A stretch of 29,759 bases of DNA from Kiloniellales bacterium (GTDB taxonomy: Bacteria > Pseudomonadota > Alphaproteobacteria > Kiloniellales > JAKSBE01): NCBI GenBank assembly GCA_030067055.1, contig JASJAL010000006.1:1-29759 (forward strand). Direction: 5' to 3'. This document shows, piece by piece, positions 1 to 8,605 of this stretch. Each line of letters opens with the position of its first letter. Position 1 is the stretch's first letter. Made by a program: the position numbers and the translations under genes. The notes under the pieces were generated by a model. It was given only the letters and a program-made list of their open reading frames with translations, had not been told where the DNA came from and made no database searches.

Positions 1-213
1 CGCTGGCGCCAGCGCGTCCGCTTTCACAGCGCGCTGGAAGCATTGTCCAAGGGCGAACCCATTGCCCGCGTCGCCGCCCGCCACGGCTATCGCAGCGCCA
101 GCGCCTTCTCCGCCGCCTTCGGCAAGGTGATGGGTGTGTCGCCTTCCAAGGTCTCGAGTGAGCGGACGGTCCCTAGTCGAACAGCGACTCGATCGACTTC
201 TCCAGGCGCTTGA
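1..213 (+). CDS. AraC-family transcriptional regulator, C-terminal fragment (partial)
   Basis: The frame is open from the left edge to a TGA at 211-213 and encodes 70 residues. The segment ARVAARHGYRSASAFSAAF, followed by GVSPSK, is the typical second helix-turn-helix of AraC/XylS DNA-binding domains, which normally ends at 'GxSPxxyR'. The effector-binding part lies outside the window, so target and ligand are unknown. After GVSPSK there are about 20 extra low-complexity residues (rich in S, R and T), and the frame runs 41 bases past the stop codon of the convergent penicillin-binding protein gene, so the two genes overlap tail to tail. The helix-turn-helix call is confident; the rest of the protein cannot be judged. 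Confidence 0.75.
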   Translation, partial: RWRQRVRFHSALEALSKGEPIARVAARHGYRSASAFSAAFGKVMGVSPSKVSSERTVPSRTATRSTSPGA

Positions 214-2350
214 AGAACCGCTCGACGCCGCTGCGGCGGCGCTTGGTCTTGCGGGGGGCCGGCTCGGACCAGGAGCGGGGCTCGGCGGGGGCGGCGATGC
301 GCTTGCGGGTCGCCGGCGGGCTCAGGATCCCTTCGGAATAGGCGCGCGAGGCGAAGTCGCGCCAGATCTGGGCCGGCAGGGCCCCACCGGTGACGCCATC
401 CATCGGTGCGGCGTCGTCGTTGCCGGTCCAGACCCCGACCACCAGATTGGCGGTGTAGCCGATGAACCAGGCGTCGCGGGAGTCCTGGCTGGTCCCGGTC
501 TTGCCCGCCGCCGGCCAATCGAACCTTGCCGCCTTGCCGGTGCCCCACTCCACGGTGGCCTGCAGCATACCGTCGATCGCCTTGGCGTCGTGCCGCGCGA
601 CCACCGGCGCGCCGCCACCCTGCTGGCGGCGATAGAGCGCGCGGCCGGAGGATTCCCGGATCTCTAGGATGCCCTGAGGCCGGACCGCGAAGCCCCGGTT
701 CGGCAGGGTCGCGTAGGCGCCGGTCAGCTCCAGCAGGCTGACTTCCGAAGTCCCCAGCGCGAGGCTCGGCGTGGCCTCCAGCCGGCTCGACAGGCCCAGG
801 CGCCGGGCGGTCTCGACGACTTCCCGCCGGCCCGCCGACTCCGACACCCGCACCGCCGCGGTGTTCAAGGAGCGGGCGAAGGCCTCCTCCAGTGTGACCT
901 GACCGTAGAAGCGGCCGTCGTAGTTCCGCGGCGACCAGCCCTCGACGGTGATCGGGGCGTCGTCGATGCGCTGGCGCGGCGACATGCCGCCCTCCAGCGC
1001 CGCCAGGAACACGAAGAGCTTGAAGGCCGAGCCGGGCTGGCGCAGGGCCTGGGTCGCGCGGTTGAACTGGCTGGCGGCGTAGTCGCGGCCGCCGACCATG
1101 GCCAGCACCGCACCGTCGGGGGTCATGGCGACCAGGGCCGCCTGGCCGACCTTGCGGCTCTCGCCCTCGGACTCGAGCCGCCGGGCAATCACCGACTCGG
1201 CCAGGCGCTGCAGCGCGGGATTCAGGGACGTGCGCACCGTGACGTCACCCGAGAGGCCGCCGAGCAGGTCGCGTGCCTCGCGCTCGACCCAGTTGGCGAA
1301 GTAGCCCGCCCCCGCCGGCGCCTCGGGCAGGACCGCAAGCTCCGCCGGCGCGTTGCGCGCCTCGCGGTAGCGGGTGCCGTCGATGAAGCCGGCGTCCAAC
1401 ATGGCCTCCAGGACCAGGCCGGCCCGGCGCTGCGCACTCTTCAGGTCGCGGGTCGGCGCCAGCTGCGAGGGCGCCTTGACCAGGCCGGCCAGCATCGCCG
1501 CCTCAGCCAGGCTCAGCGCATCGGCCGCCTTGCCGAAGTAGCGCTGGGCCGCGGCGTCGACCCCGTAGGCGCCGGCGCCGAAGTAGGCTTTGTTGAGGTA
1601 GAGCGCGAGGATCTCGCCCTTGTCGAGGCGCCGCTCCAGCCAGAGCGCCAGCATCAGCTCCTGGATCTTGCGCTCGAAGGTGCGCTCCGACGACAGGAAG
1701 ATCAGCTTGGCGAGCTGCTGGGTGATGGTGCTGCCGCCCTGGCGGATCTCGCCGGCCCGGACATTGGTCCAGGCGGCCCGTAGCAGGCCGCGGAGATCGA
1801 CCCCGCCGTGGTCGTAGAAGCGGCGGTCCTCGATCGCCACCACGGCCTTGATCAGGTCGGCCGGCAGCTGGTCGATGGTCAGGCTGTCGCCCTCGAATCG
1901 GCCGCGGCTGGCGAAGGTTTCGCCCTCGGCGGTCTTGAGCAGCAGGGAAAGCCCGCGCGGGTCGCCGGCGAAGCTCTCCGGCAAGGGCAGGTTGAAGGCG
2001 TGGTAGCCCAGCAGCAGCAGGACCGCGAGCACGCCGCCCAGGCCGGTGATGGCGAGGTTCTTGGCACCGAGACGCGGAACCCGGCGGGCCCGCCGCGGCG
2101 CTCGCGGCGCGGCGCCGATGCTGGGATCCTTGCCGGCCGGTATGGGCGCGTCCCCTTTTCCGGCACGGCGTCTGACCAGGTCGCGGCCGGCCGCTGCGAG
2201 GCGGCCATTCAGGCGCTTCGCGGCCGTCCCCGCTTCCAGCGAGCGGCGGTAGGCCAAGACGCGGGCCCAGCGCAGGGCCTCGCCGAGGCTTCTCGCCAGG
2301 CCTTCGAGGTTCAGCTGCCTCAATCGATCCGGAACTGGCACCCTAGACAT
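173..2350 (-). CDS. Bifunctional class A penicillin-binding protein (PBP1-type glycosyltransferase/transpeptidase)
   Basis: Inner-membrane peptidoglycan synthase that polymerises lipid II and cross-links peptides. Numbering from the ATG at 2350 gives 725 residues. A basic cytoplasmic N-terminus is followed by one membrane anchor (NLAITGLGGVLAVLLLLGYH). The GT51 domain shows the catalytic Glu174 in AIEDRRFYDHGG, then GGSTITQQLAK and YFGAGAYGVDAAAQRYFGK. The transpeptidase domain shows the nucleophile Ser441 in PGSAFK, the SLN motif (ARSLNTAAV), and Lys617 in KTGTSQD. A TTG 48 bases upstream is also in frame, but the ATG has a GAAGGGG purine run directly before it and gives the usual short basic leader. 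The C-terminus is basic (KRRRSGVERFFKRL). Length and the lack of a large OB insertion suggest a short PBP1 (1a/1b-like) rather than E. coli MrcA; which paralogue is not decidable here. Confidence 0.93.
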   Translation of the reverse strand: MSRVPVPDRLRQLNLEGLARSLGEALRWARVLAYRRSLEAGTAAKRLNGRLAAAGRDLVRRRAGKGDAPIPAGKDPSIGAAPRAPRRARRVPRLGAKNLAITGLGGVLAVLLLLGYHAFNLPLPESFAGDPRGLSLLLKTAEGETFASRGRFEGDSLTIDQLPADLIKAVVAIEDRRFYDHGGVDLRGLLRAAWTNVRAGEIRQGGSTITQQLAKLIFLSSERTFERKIQELMLALWLERRLDKGEILALYLNKAYFGAGAYGVDAAAQRYFGKAADALSLAEAAMLAGLVKAPSQLAPTRDLKSAQRRAGLVLEAMLDAGFIDGTRYREARNAPAELAVLPEAPAGAGYFANWVEREARDLLGGLSGDVTVRTSLNPALQRLAESVIARRLESEGESRKVGQAALVAMTPDGAVLAMVGGRDYAASQFNRATQALRQPGSAFKLFVFLAALEGGMSPRQRIDDAPITVEGWSPRNYDGRFYGQVTLEEAFARSLNTAAVRVSESAGRREVVETARRLGLSSRLEATPSLALGTSEVSLLELTGAYATLPNRGFAVRPQGILEIRESSGRALYRRQQGGGAPVVARHDAKAIDGMLQATVEWGTGKAARFDWPAAGKTGTSQDSRDAWFIGYTANLVVGVWTGNDDAAPMDGVTGGALPAQIWRDFASRAYSEGILSPPATRKRIAAPAEPRSWSEPAPRKTKRRRSGVERFFKRLEKSIESLFD

Positions 2351-2476
2351 CCCCTTCGGCCCCGCCCGGCAAGCCGAGGCCGGCGCGGGCCTTTTCAATG
2401 GGTTCCGGGAGGATCGGGGCCAAATCTGGCCAGAAGGAGGCGGAGAATCGGCTCCGGCGCTGGCCCGGGCCGAACC

Positions 2477-3022
2477 TCAGCGCGCGGTACGGCGGTTGTA
2501 ATCCACCTCGTCGCGCGACAGGACCAGGCCGATGTAAACGACGTAGTCGGCCCCGCTCTCGCCCTCGCGGAGCGGAATGGTCGGGTCGATCTCGTCGATC
2601 TGCAGGATCTCGGTCCGGTTGCCCGGGAAAATGGCCGCCAGATCGAACTCCTCGCGGGCCAAGATGTTCTGCTCGCGATCGGCGACCGCGACGAAGTACC
2701 TGAAGTCGGCCCTGCGCGCAGTGTCCGCGGGCCCTCTGGTGGTGGCGAAGAGCACGCGCAGGGCGGCCTCCACCTCGTTGTCATCGTAGGCGCAGGCGAC
2801 GTCGGCGTTTCGGATCGTGGTCTCGAAGACGACATCGGTCAGGTCCCGGCCACTGCCCTCGAAACGTGTCAGGCGGTCAGCGTCCTTGACGAGCACCACG
2901 ATCGGACAGGGCGGTGGCGGCCCGTCGTCGCTGGAGCAAGCGGCCAGGAGCAACACCGTCACGGCGACGATGGTCGAAAGCAACGCCCGACCGGCGCTCC
3001 ATGCTCGTCTATCTGGCGTCAT
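2477..3022 (-). CDS. Putative lipoprotein of unknown function
   Basis: 181 residues. The N-terminus is a lipoprotein signal: basic MTPDRRAW, a hydrophobic stretch, and lipobox LLAAC with Cys29 as the lipidation site, followed by SSDD. An Asp at the second or third position after Cys would affect Lol sorting; here it is SSDD, so outer membrane versus inner membrane is undecided. The mature part looks like one beta-rich domain (VVLVKDADRLTRF, VVFETTIRNADVACAYDDNEVEAALRVLF, FRYFVAVADREQNIL, DYVVYIGLVLSRDEV) resembling the plan of small periplasmic immunoglobulin-like proteins common in alphaproteobacteria, but I do not recognise a named family. It lies 24 bases downstream of the CDGSH gene on the same strand, so they may be co-transcribed. 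Confidence 0.75.
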   Translation of the reverse strand: MTPDRRAWSAGRALLSTIVAVTVLLLAACSSDDGPPPPCPIVVLVKDADRLTRFEGSGRDLTDVVFETTIRNADVACAYDDNEVEAALRVLFATTRGPADTARRADFRYFVAVADREQNILAREEFDLAAIFPGNRTEILQIDEIDPTIPLREGESGADYVVYIGLVLSRDEVDYNRRTAR

Positions 3023-3046
3023 CTCGGGGGGCCGCCGATTCGCCGG

Positions 3047-3286
3047 TCAGAGGGTGGAATGGGTGCCGTCGCAGTAAGGCTGGCCTTTGGTCGCCTTGCA
3101 GCCGCAGAACCAGACCTCCTTGGTCTCCTCGGCGCTGAAGACCACCGGGACGATCCCGGTCCCCTTGTGGGACCCGTCGCAGAATGGTTGTTTGGCGCTG
3201 CGCCCGCAGGCGCACCAGGCGTACTTCTTGCCGGCCTCGATCTGGGCCTGGTAAGGCGCCTTCTGCGCCGGAATCGGATCGGCCAT
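3047..3286 (-). CDS. CDGSH iron-sulfur domain protein (two CDGSH motifs)
   Basis: 79 residues, a complete small protein. It carries two C-x-C-x(n)-C-D-G-x-H clusters: Cys25, Cys27, Cys36 and His40 ([16 protein letters not shown]), and Cys61, Cys63, Cys72 and His76 ([16 protein letters not shown]). Each is expected to hold one [2Fe-2S] cluster with three Cys and one His, as in the tandem-type mitoNEET relatives of bacteria. There is no membrane anchor, so it should be cytosolic. The role is probably redox or cluster transfer; no substrate is known. The ATG at 3284-3286 sits behind AAGGAAGGGGAGG. It is divergent from ispH, itself a [4Fe-4S] enzyme, with 130 bases between the two starts. Confidence 0.92.
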   Translation of the reverse strand: MADPIPAQKAPYQAQIEAGKKYAWCACGRSAKQPFCDGSHKGTGIVPVVFSAEETKEVWFCGCKATKGQPYCDGTHSTL

Positions 3287-3416
3287 CCTCCCCTTCCTTC
3301 TGTGGCGGGACTATATTAGTGTCCGGGCGGATTATGCGGCTCGGGCGCAGGCACTCTAGGCAAGCCCCGGGTCGAACACAAGTGCCCCCAAGGCAGCGGG
3401 CAAATCGAGGAAGATC

Positions 3417-4385
3417 ATGGACAAACAGCCGCTTACCATCCTTCTGGCCAATCCCCGAGGCTTCTGCGCCGGGGTCGAGCGCGCCATCGAGATCGTCGAG
3501 CAGGCGATCCTGAAGTTCGGAGCGCCGGTCTACGTGCGCCACGAGATCGTTCACAACCGCTACGTGGTGGAAGCCCTGGAGGCCAAGGGCGCGATCTTCG
3601 TCGAGGAGCTCGACGAAGTGCCGGACGACGTGCCGGTGATCTTCTCGGCACACGGCGTGCCGAAGTGCATCCCGGCCGAGGCCGAGCGGCGCCACCTCTT
3701 CTATGTCGACGCGACCTGCCCCCTGGTCAGCAAGGTCCATCGCGAGGCCGAGCGGCACCACAAGGTCGGTCACCATATCGTGCTCATCGGCCATGCCGGC
3801 CATCCGGAGGTCATTGGCACTATGGGCCAGCTGCCGCCCGGCTCCATCACCCTGGTCGAGAGCCCACAGGATGCCGAGGTGGTCGAGGTCCCCGACCCCG
3901 AGAACCTGGCCTACATCACCCAGACCACGCTGTCGGTCGACGACACCGCCGAGGTGATCGAGGTCCTGCGCCGGCGCTTCCCGAAGATCTGCGAGCCCAA
4001 GAAAGAGGACATCTGCTACGCCACCACCAACCGGCAGCAGGCGGTCAAGGCGATCGCCGAGGACTGCGACGCCCTGCTGGTGGTGGGCGCGCCCAACTCC
4101 TCCAACTCGGCCCGGCTGGTCGAGGTCGCGACCAAGGCCGGCTGTGCCTACGCCGCCCTGGTCCAGCGGGCCGCGGAAATCGACTGGTCCAGCCTGAAGA
4201 ACATCAAGCGCCTGGGCATCACGGCCGGTGCCTCGGCGCCCGAGATCCTGGTGGAAGAGGTGGTCGGCGAGTGCCGCGCCCGCTTCGACGTGACGATCCA
4301 GGAGATCACCGTCACCCGCGAGCACGTGCAGTTCAAGCTGCCGCGGGTCCTGACGGAAACCAACAGCCAGCGCGGCGCGGCTTGA
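3417..4385 (+). CDS. ispH: 4-hydroxy-3-methylbut-2-enyl diphosphate reductase (IspH/LytB)
   Basis: Last step of the MEP isoprenoid pathway: reductive dehydroxylation of HMBPP to IPP and DMAPP in the cytosol, using a [4Fe-4S] cluster. 322 residues, the normal length. The start [20 protein letters not shown] contains the first cluster Cys (Cys17) in the canonical [13 protein letters not shown] motif. Further conserved elements are HEIVHN, FSAHGV, the second Cys in [27 protein letters not shown], the third Cys in [10 protein letters not shown], and [17 protein letters not shown] lies a few bases before the ATG. It is first in the ispH-thrB-rnhA operon, with 59 bases to thrB. Confidence 0.98.
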   Translation: MDKQPLTILLANPRGFCAGVERAIEIVEQAILKFGAPVYVRHEIVHNRYVVEALEAKGAIFVEELDEVPDDVPVIFSAHGVPKCIPAEAERRHLFYVDATCPLVSKVHREAERHHKVGHHIVLIGHAGHPEVIGTMGQLPPGSITLVESPQDAEVVEVPDPENLAYITQTTLSVDDTAEVIEVLRRRFPKICEPKKEDICYATTNRQQAVKAIAEDCDALLVVGAPNSSNSARLVEVATKAGCAYAALVQRAAEIDWSSLKNIKRLGITAGASAPEILVEEVVGECRARFDVTIQEITVTREHVQFKLPRVLTETNSQRGAA

Positions 4386-4444
4386 CGCAGCCCGGGTGAT
4401 TCGCACGAGCAACTTGAAGTTCCCGATTTGAACGTCCGGTTTGA

Positions 4445-5407
4445 ATGGCCGTCTACACCGAAGTCTCCGACGAGGACCTCACGGCCTTTCTTTCGGCCTA
4501 CGACCTGGGCGAGGTGACCGCCTTCAAGGGCATCGCCGAGGGCGTCGAGAACTCCAACTACCTGCTCCAGACCACCGGCGGTAGCTTCATCCTGACCCTC
4601 TACGAGAAGCGGGTCGCACCGGAGGAGCTGCCCTACTTCCTCGGCCTGATGGAGCATCTGGCGGCCAAGGGCATCACCTGCCCGACCCCGGTCCCGGCCA
4701 AGGACGGCCAGGCCCTGCGTCAGCTCTGCGGCCGGCCGGCGGCCCTGATCTCCTTCCTCGACGGCCTCTGGCCGAAGCGGGTCCAGCCCTATCACTGCCG
4801 CGAGCTGGGCACGGCTCTGGCCGAGCTGCATCTGGCCGGTGCCGATTTCTCCGGACACCGGGCCAACAGCCTGTCCCTGGCCGACTGGCGCCCGCTGCTC
4901 GACAAGTGCCGGGCGCGGGCGCACGAAGTCCAGGCCGGCTTGGCCGAGGACCTCGACCGCGAGCTTTCGGCCCTCGAGGCGAGCTGGCCCGCCGGGCTGC
5001 CGGAAGGGGTGATCCACGCCGACCTTTTCCCGGACAACGTCTTCTTTCTCGGCGAGAAGCTCACCGGCCTGATCGACTTCTACTTTGCCTGCAACGACTT
5101 CTTCGCCTACGACCTGGCGGTCTGCCTCAATGCCTGGTGCTTCGAGCCCGACACCGCCTTCAACGTCACCAAGGCGCGCTTCATGTTGCAAGCCTATCGC
5201 AAGGTGCGGCCGTTCTCGGAGGCCGAGCTCGAGGCACTGCCGCTGCTCGCCCGCGGCAGCGCGCTCCGCTTCTTGCTGACCCGGCTCTACGACTGGCTGA
5301 ACCATCCCGAGGGCGCCCTGGTGGCGCCCAAGGATCCGCTGGAGTACTGGCGCAAGCTGCGCTTTCACCAGGAGGTCCGCGGGCCCGGCGCCTACGGACT
5401 GGATTAG
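4445..5407 (+). CDS. thrB: Homoserine kinase, ThrB type II (choline-kinase fold)
   Basis: Phosphorylates homoserine for threonine synthesis; the partner enzyme ThrC is encoded at 18083-19495. 320 residues. This is the aminoglycoside/choline-kinase-like ThrB found in alphaproteobacteria and pseudomonads, not the GHMP type of E. coli. Signatures seen: [13 protein letters not shown] (nucleotide loop), ISFLDG, the catalytic Brenner loop [13 protein letters not shown] (H-x-D-x4-N), [17 protein letters not shown] (the metal-binding D of the IDF motif), and a C-terminal [11 protein letters not shown]. No convincing Shine-Dalgarno sequence precedes the ATG, so it may depend on translation arriving from ispH. 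rnhA begins 14 bases after the stop. Confidence 0.96.
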   Translation: MAVYTEVSDEDLTAFLSAYDLGEVTAFKGIAEGVENSNYLLQTTGGSFILTLYEKRVAPEELPYFLGLMEHLAAKGITCPTPVPAKDGQALRQLCGRPAALISFLDGLWPKRVQPYHCRELGTALAELHLAGADFSGHRANSLSLADWRPLLDKCRARAHEVQAGLAEDLDRELSALEASWPAGLPEGVIHADLFPDNVFFLGEKLTGLIDFYFACNDFFAYDLAVCLNAWCFEPDTAFNVTKARFMLQAYRKVRPFSEAELEALPLLARGSALRFLLTRLYDWLNHPEGALVAPKDPLEYWRKLRFHQEVRGPGAYGLD

Positions 5408-5421
5408 AGGAGACCCCGATC

Positions 5422-5868
5422 GTGTCGAGCGATGTCGTCGAGATCTTCACCGATGGCGCCTGCAGCGGCAACCCGGGCCCGGGCGGCTGGGCCGCCATCC
5501 TGCGCTTCCGCGACGAGCAGAAAGAGCTGACCGGCGGCGAGCGCGAAACCACCAACAACCGGATGGAGATGATGGCGGCCATCGCCGCCCTGGAGGCGCT
5601 GAAGCGGCCGGCCCAGGTCGAAATCACGACCGACAGCACCTACGTCAAGGACGGCATCACTCGCTGGATTCACGGCTGGAAGAAGAACGGCTGGAAGACC
5701 TCGGCCAAGAAGCCGGTCAAGAACCAGGACCTCTGGCAGCGGCTGGACCAGGCCCTGGCGCCCCACCAGGTCGAATGGCACTGGGTGCGCGGCCACGAGG
5801 GCCATCCGGAGAACGAGCGTGCCGACGCCCTGGCCCGCCAGGCCGCCGCACGACAGATGATGTCGTGA
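5422..5868 (+). CDS. rnhA: Ribonuclease HI
   Basis: Degrades the RNA strand of RNA/DNA hybrids in the cytosol. 148 residues from a GTG start, the normal size. AGAGGAGA, which overlaps the thrB stop, lies 7-8 bases before the GTG, and translation from there gives the standard N-terminus [18 protein letters not shown]. All four carboxylate ligands are present: Asp in [11 protein letters not shown], Glu in NNRMEMMA, Asp in TTDSTYV, and Asp in [11 protein letters not shown]. The catalytic His lies in GHEGHPEN and the basic protrusion in [12 protein letters not shown]. The frame stays open upstream as far as 4906, but that part is an out-of-frame reading of thrB. It is last in the ispH-thrB-rnhA operon. 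Confidence 0.97.
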   Translation: MSSDVVEIFTDGACSGNPGPGGWAAILRFRDEQKELTGGERETTNNRMEMMAAIAALEALKRPAQVEITTDSTYVKDGITRWIHGWKKNGWKTSAKKPVKNQDLWQRLDQALAPHQVEWHWVRGHEGHPENERADALARQAAARQMMS

Positions 5869-6258
5869 GGCGAGCCGCACCTGCGGTGATCTTGCGCCAC
5901 AGTCGTTGACGCGGAGCACGGCCGGACACCTCAAGCATCCGCCCGGACTGCCTTCGACCTTCCGAAGTCGCCTCCAGTGCCGGAGTCGCCAAAACCGAGG
6001 GTGACCATCCGTTCCCACCGTCCTTGGCATCGACCCAGGCCGCAACCCGCTCCGTTTTGCCGCCACCCACTGCGCGCAGGCGGCTTCAAAGACGTTTTCT
6101 GATGTCAACAAAGCCGTCGAAACGCCCGCTTCGCGGGAAAAGAGCACAGCTATTCAAGGCTTTCGGCTTGACCTAGCATCCCGGCCATCGACTCGCGGCC
6201 AGAGGGGGCCATAGCGTCGCGGGACCCGAGCAGCCAAGAAAGCCTGGGATCACGCAGC
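5869..6258. other. Non-coding gap between rnhA and egtB (390 bases)
   Basis: No frame here shows recognisable protein motifs or a good ribosome binding site. The minus strand stays open from about 6147 back into rnhA antisense, but the translation is low-complexity and matches no family I know. A short perfect stem (CCCGC/GCGGG, loop TTC, 6125-6137) is present; its A-rich flank lies on the wrong side for a + strand terminator. The region presumably contains the 3' end of the ispH operon transcript and the egtB promoter. Base composition is lower in GC than the flanking genes (for example 6080-6160). A decayed gene or a small RNA cannot be excluded. Confidence 0.5.
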
Positions 6259-7557
6259 ATGACGAAATCCTCCGCTTCCCGCACAACAGCACCCGCCCTT
6301 TCCATCGAAGCCGGGCGTGCGCCCCTGATGGCGCGCTTCCGGGCCCTGCGCCGGCGCAGCGAGGACCTGACCGCCGGGCTGACGCCGGAAGACCAGGTCG
6401 TGCAGTCGATGGAGGACGCCAGCCCGACGAAGTGGCACCTGGCGCACACCTCCTGGTTCTTCGAAGAGTTCATCCTGACCAAGTTCGATCCCGGCTATCG
6501 GGCCTTCGACACCGACTACTTCTTCCTCTTCAACTCCTACTACGAAGGCGCCGGGCCGCGTCACGCCCGGCCGCGGCGCGGCCTGCTGACCCGGCCCTCT
6601 GTGGCCGAGGTTGCACGCTACCGCGACCACGTCACGGCAGCGGTCGAGACCCTGGCCGCTGAGACGAGTCCGGCGGACTGGCAGGCCATCGCGTCCCTGA
6701 TCGAGCTCGGGATCCACCACGAGCAGCAGCACCAGGAGCTCCTGTTGACCGACCTGCTGCACGCCTTTTCCTGCAATCCCCTGAAGCCGGCCTACCGGCC
6801 CTACCGTCCGGCGGCGGTCGGCAAGGCAACCGAGCTGGAGTGGGCACACTTCGACGGCGGCGTTCATGAGATCGGCCACGCGGGCGAAGGCTTTCACTTC
6901 GACAACGAGGGGCCCCGCCACCAGGTCCTGCTGCCGCCCTTCCGCTTGGCCTCGCGCCCGGTCAACAATGGCGAGTGGCAGGCCTTCGTCGAGGACGGCG
7001 GCTATAGCACGCCGACACTCTGGCTGTCGGACGGCTGGGCGACGGTGCAGAGGGAGGGTTGGACGGCGCCGGGCTACTGGGAGAAGCGCGACGGCGCCTG
7101 GCAATCCATGACCCTGGCCGGCCTGCGGCCGGTCGAGGCCGAGGCACCGGTCTGCCACGTCAGCTTCTACGAGGCCGAGGCCTTCGCCCGCTGGGCCGGC
7201 AAGCGCCTGCCGAGCGAGACCGAGTGGGAAGTCGCCGCCGCCGCGCTGCCGGTCGAAGGCAACCTCGGCGGCTCAGACTTTTTGCGTCCACTGCCGGCGA
7301 AGCCGCAAGCCGGCCTGCAGCAGCTCTACGGCGACGTCTGGGAATGGACCCAGAGCCCCTATTCTCCCTATCCGGGCTACCGGCCGCCGGAAGGCACGGT
7401 CGGCGAATACAACGGCAAGTTCATGTGCAACCAGTTCGTCCTGCGCGGCGGCTCCTGCGTGACGCCCGAAGGGCACATCCGGGCGACATATCGCAACTTC
7501 TTCTACCCACACCAACGCTGGCAGTTCACCGGCCTGCGCCTGGCGGAGGACGCCTGA
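6259..7557 (+). CDS. egtB: Ergothioneine biosynthesis sulfoxide synthase EgtB
   Basis: Non-haem iron enzyme joining hercynine to a thiol (gamma-glutamylcysteine or cysteine) with O2, the central step of ergothioneine synthesis. 432 residues. N-terminal DinB-like domain with the iron-ligand pattern: His63 in WHLAHTSWFFEE, and His154 and His158 in HHEQQHQELLLTD. The C-terminal formylglycine-generating-enzyme/C-type-lectin domain shows NGEWQAFVEDGGY, CHVSFYEAEAFARWAGKRLPSE, GDVWEWTQSPYSPYPGYRP, and the final RNFFYPHQRWQFTGLRLAED. The ATG at 6259 has only a weak ribosome binding site; an ATG at 6328 (MARFRALRRR) is a credible alternative. egtD starts inside the stop codon. No egtA, egtC or egtE is in the window, so the thiol donor and the final lyase are not shown. 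Confidence 0.96.
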   Translation: MTKSSASRTTAPALSIEAGRAPLMARFRALRRRSEDLTAGLTPEDQVVQSMEDASPTKWHLAHTSWFFEEFILTKFDPGYRAFDTDYFFLFNSYYEGAGPRHARPRRGLLTRPSVAEVARYRDHVTAAVETLAAETSPADWQAIASLIELGIHHEQQHQELLLTDLLHAFSCNPLKPAYRPYRPAAVGKATELEWAHFDGGVHEIGHAGEGFHFDNEGPRHQVLLPPFRLASRPVNNGEWQAFVEDGGYSTPTLWLSDGWATVQREGWTAPGYWEKRDGAWQSMTLAGLRPVEAEAPVCHVSFYEAEAFARWAGKRLPSETEWEVAAAALPVEGNLGGSDFLRPLPAKPQAGLQQLYGDVWEWTQSPYSPYPGYRPPEGTVGEYNGKFMCNQFVLRGGSCVTPEGHIRATYRNFFYPHQRWQFTGLRLAEDA

Positions 7558-8537
7558 TGCGGGACCAGACCGCGGCGCTCGCGCCGCTGATGGGCTTCCA
7601 CGACCTCGGCCACGAAGGCGAGGACTTCCGGGCCGCGGTCCTGGCCGGGCTCGCCCAGCCGCAGAAGCAGGTCCCGGCGAAGTTCTTCTACGATGCCCGG
7701 GGCTCGCAGCTCTTCGACCGGATCTGCGAACTGGAGGCCTACTATCCGACGCGGACCGAGACCGGCCTGCTGCGGCGCCATGCCAGCGAGATCGCCGAGG
7801 CGGCCGGGCCCGCGACGACCCTGGTCGAGTTCGGCAGCGGGTCCAGCCGCAAGGTCCGGATCCTGCTCGACGCCCTGGAGGCACCCGCGGCCTATGTCCC
7901 GATCGACATCTCGCGGGCGCACCTGATCACGGCCGCGCAGGTCCTGGCCGAGGACTATCCCGGGTTGCCGGTGGTCGCGGTCTGTGCCGACTACACCCGC
8001 GACTTCGCCCTGCCGAAAGAGATGCCCAACGGCGTGCCGCTCGGCTTCTTCCCCGGCTCGACCCTGGGCAACTTCGCCCCGGTCGAGGCGGCCGGCTTCC
8101 TGAAGCGCATCGCCGGCCTGGTCGGCCCCGGCGGCGGTCTGCTGATCGGCATCGACCTGCAGAAGGACGAGGCGATCCTGCACGCCGCCTACAACGACCC
8201 GGAGGGTGTGACCGCGGCCTTCAACCTGAATCTCCTGGAGCGGATCCGCCGCGACCTGGGCGCGGAGCTGGACCTCGAGGGTTTCTGCCACGAGGCCCAC
8301 TACAACCGGGCCCGGGGCTGCATCGAGATGCACCTGGTCAGTCGGCGGCGTCAGCAAATCGTCATCGGCGAGCAGAGCTTCGACCTCGAACAGGGCGAGA
8401 CCATCCACACCGAGGACTCCCGGAAATACACCCTGGACGGTTTCCGCGCCCAGGCCCAGGCTGCAGGCTGGCGACCCCTGGAGGCCTGGGTCGACGACCG
8501 CCGCCTGTTCAGCCTGCACTACCTGGTCGCCGCCTGA
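7557..8537 (+). CDS. egtD: L-histidine N(alpha)-methyltransferase EgtD
   Basis: Trimethylates histidine to hercynine with S-adenosylmethionine, supplying the substrate of EgtB. 326 residues, the normal length. The ATG overlaps the egtB stop (TGATG), indicating translational coupling. The N-terminal substrate region shows PAKFFYDARGSQLFDRICELEAYYPTR, a hallmark of the family. The SAM-binding motif is TLVEFGSGSSRKVRILLDAL, followed by YVPIDIS and the G-rich loop FFPGSTLGNF. The C-terminal EgtD motif includes RGCIEMHLVSRR and IHTEDSRKYTLDGF. The frame is open for about 500 bases upstream, but that is a shadow of egtB. Confidence 0.97.
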   Translation: MRDQTAALAPLMGFHDLGHEGEDFRAAVLAGLAQPQKQVPAKFFYDARGSQLFDRICELEAYYPTRTETGLLRRHASEIAEAAGPATTLVEFGSGSSRKVRILLDALEAPAAYVPIDISRAHLITAAQVLAEDYPGLPVVAVCADYTRDFALPKEMPNGVPLGFFPGSTLGNFAPVEAAGFLKRIAGLVGPGGGLLIGIDLQKDEAILHAAYNDPEGVTAAFNLNLLERIRRDLGAELDLEGFCHEAHYNRARGCIEMHLVSRRRQQIVIGEQSFDLEQGETIHTEDSRKYTLDGFRAQAQAAGWRPLEAWVDDRRLFSLHYLVAA

Positions 8538-8594
8538 ACCGTTTGCATCGCTTGCCGCCGGCCCGCCGGCCGGGGTTTACTGGATGGCCGTCAT

Positions 8595-8600
8595 AGGAGG
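8595..8600 (+). promoter_or_regulatory. Consensus ribosome binding site placing a CTG start for the deaminase
   Basis: AGGAGG lies 5 bases before an in-frame CTG at 8606-8608. The next NTG codons in frame are a CTG at 8633 and a GTG at 8645, neither with a comparable site. The residues between CTG and GTG (SDSELVDRLLDVV) continue the helix expected before the conserved deaminase core, so the upstream start is preferred. Confidence 0.6.
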
Positions 8601-8605
8601 CCGTC

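Noticed and set aside
4148..5368. A 406-codon minus-strand frame opposite ispH and thrB
   Set aside because: No recognisable domain; antisense of two well-supported genes.
6125..6137. A CCCGC-TTC-GCGGG stem as a terminator for rnhA
   Set aside because: The short stem is followed by A residues on the + strand, and its T-run precedes the stem on the minus strand, so it fits an intrinsic terminator on neither.
5404..6147. A minus-strand frame crossing the 390-base gap and rnhA antisense
   Set aside because: No family match that I can recognise and no good ribosome binding site; the rnhA part is plainly antisense. Kept only as a possible decayed gene in the gap entry.
8557..8570. A GCCGG-CCCG-CCGGC stem after egtD as a terminator
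   Set aside because: Only five base pairs with no T-tract (CGGGGTTTAC follows); insufficient to claim termination before the deaminase gene.
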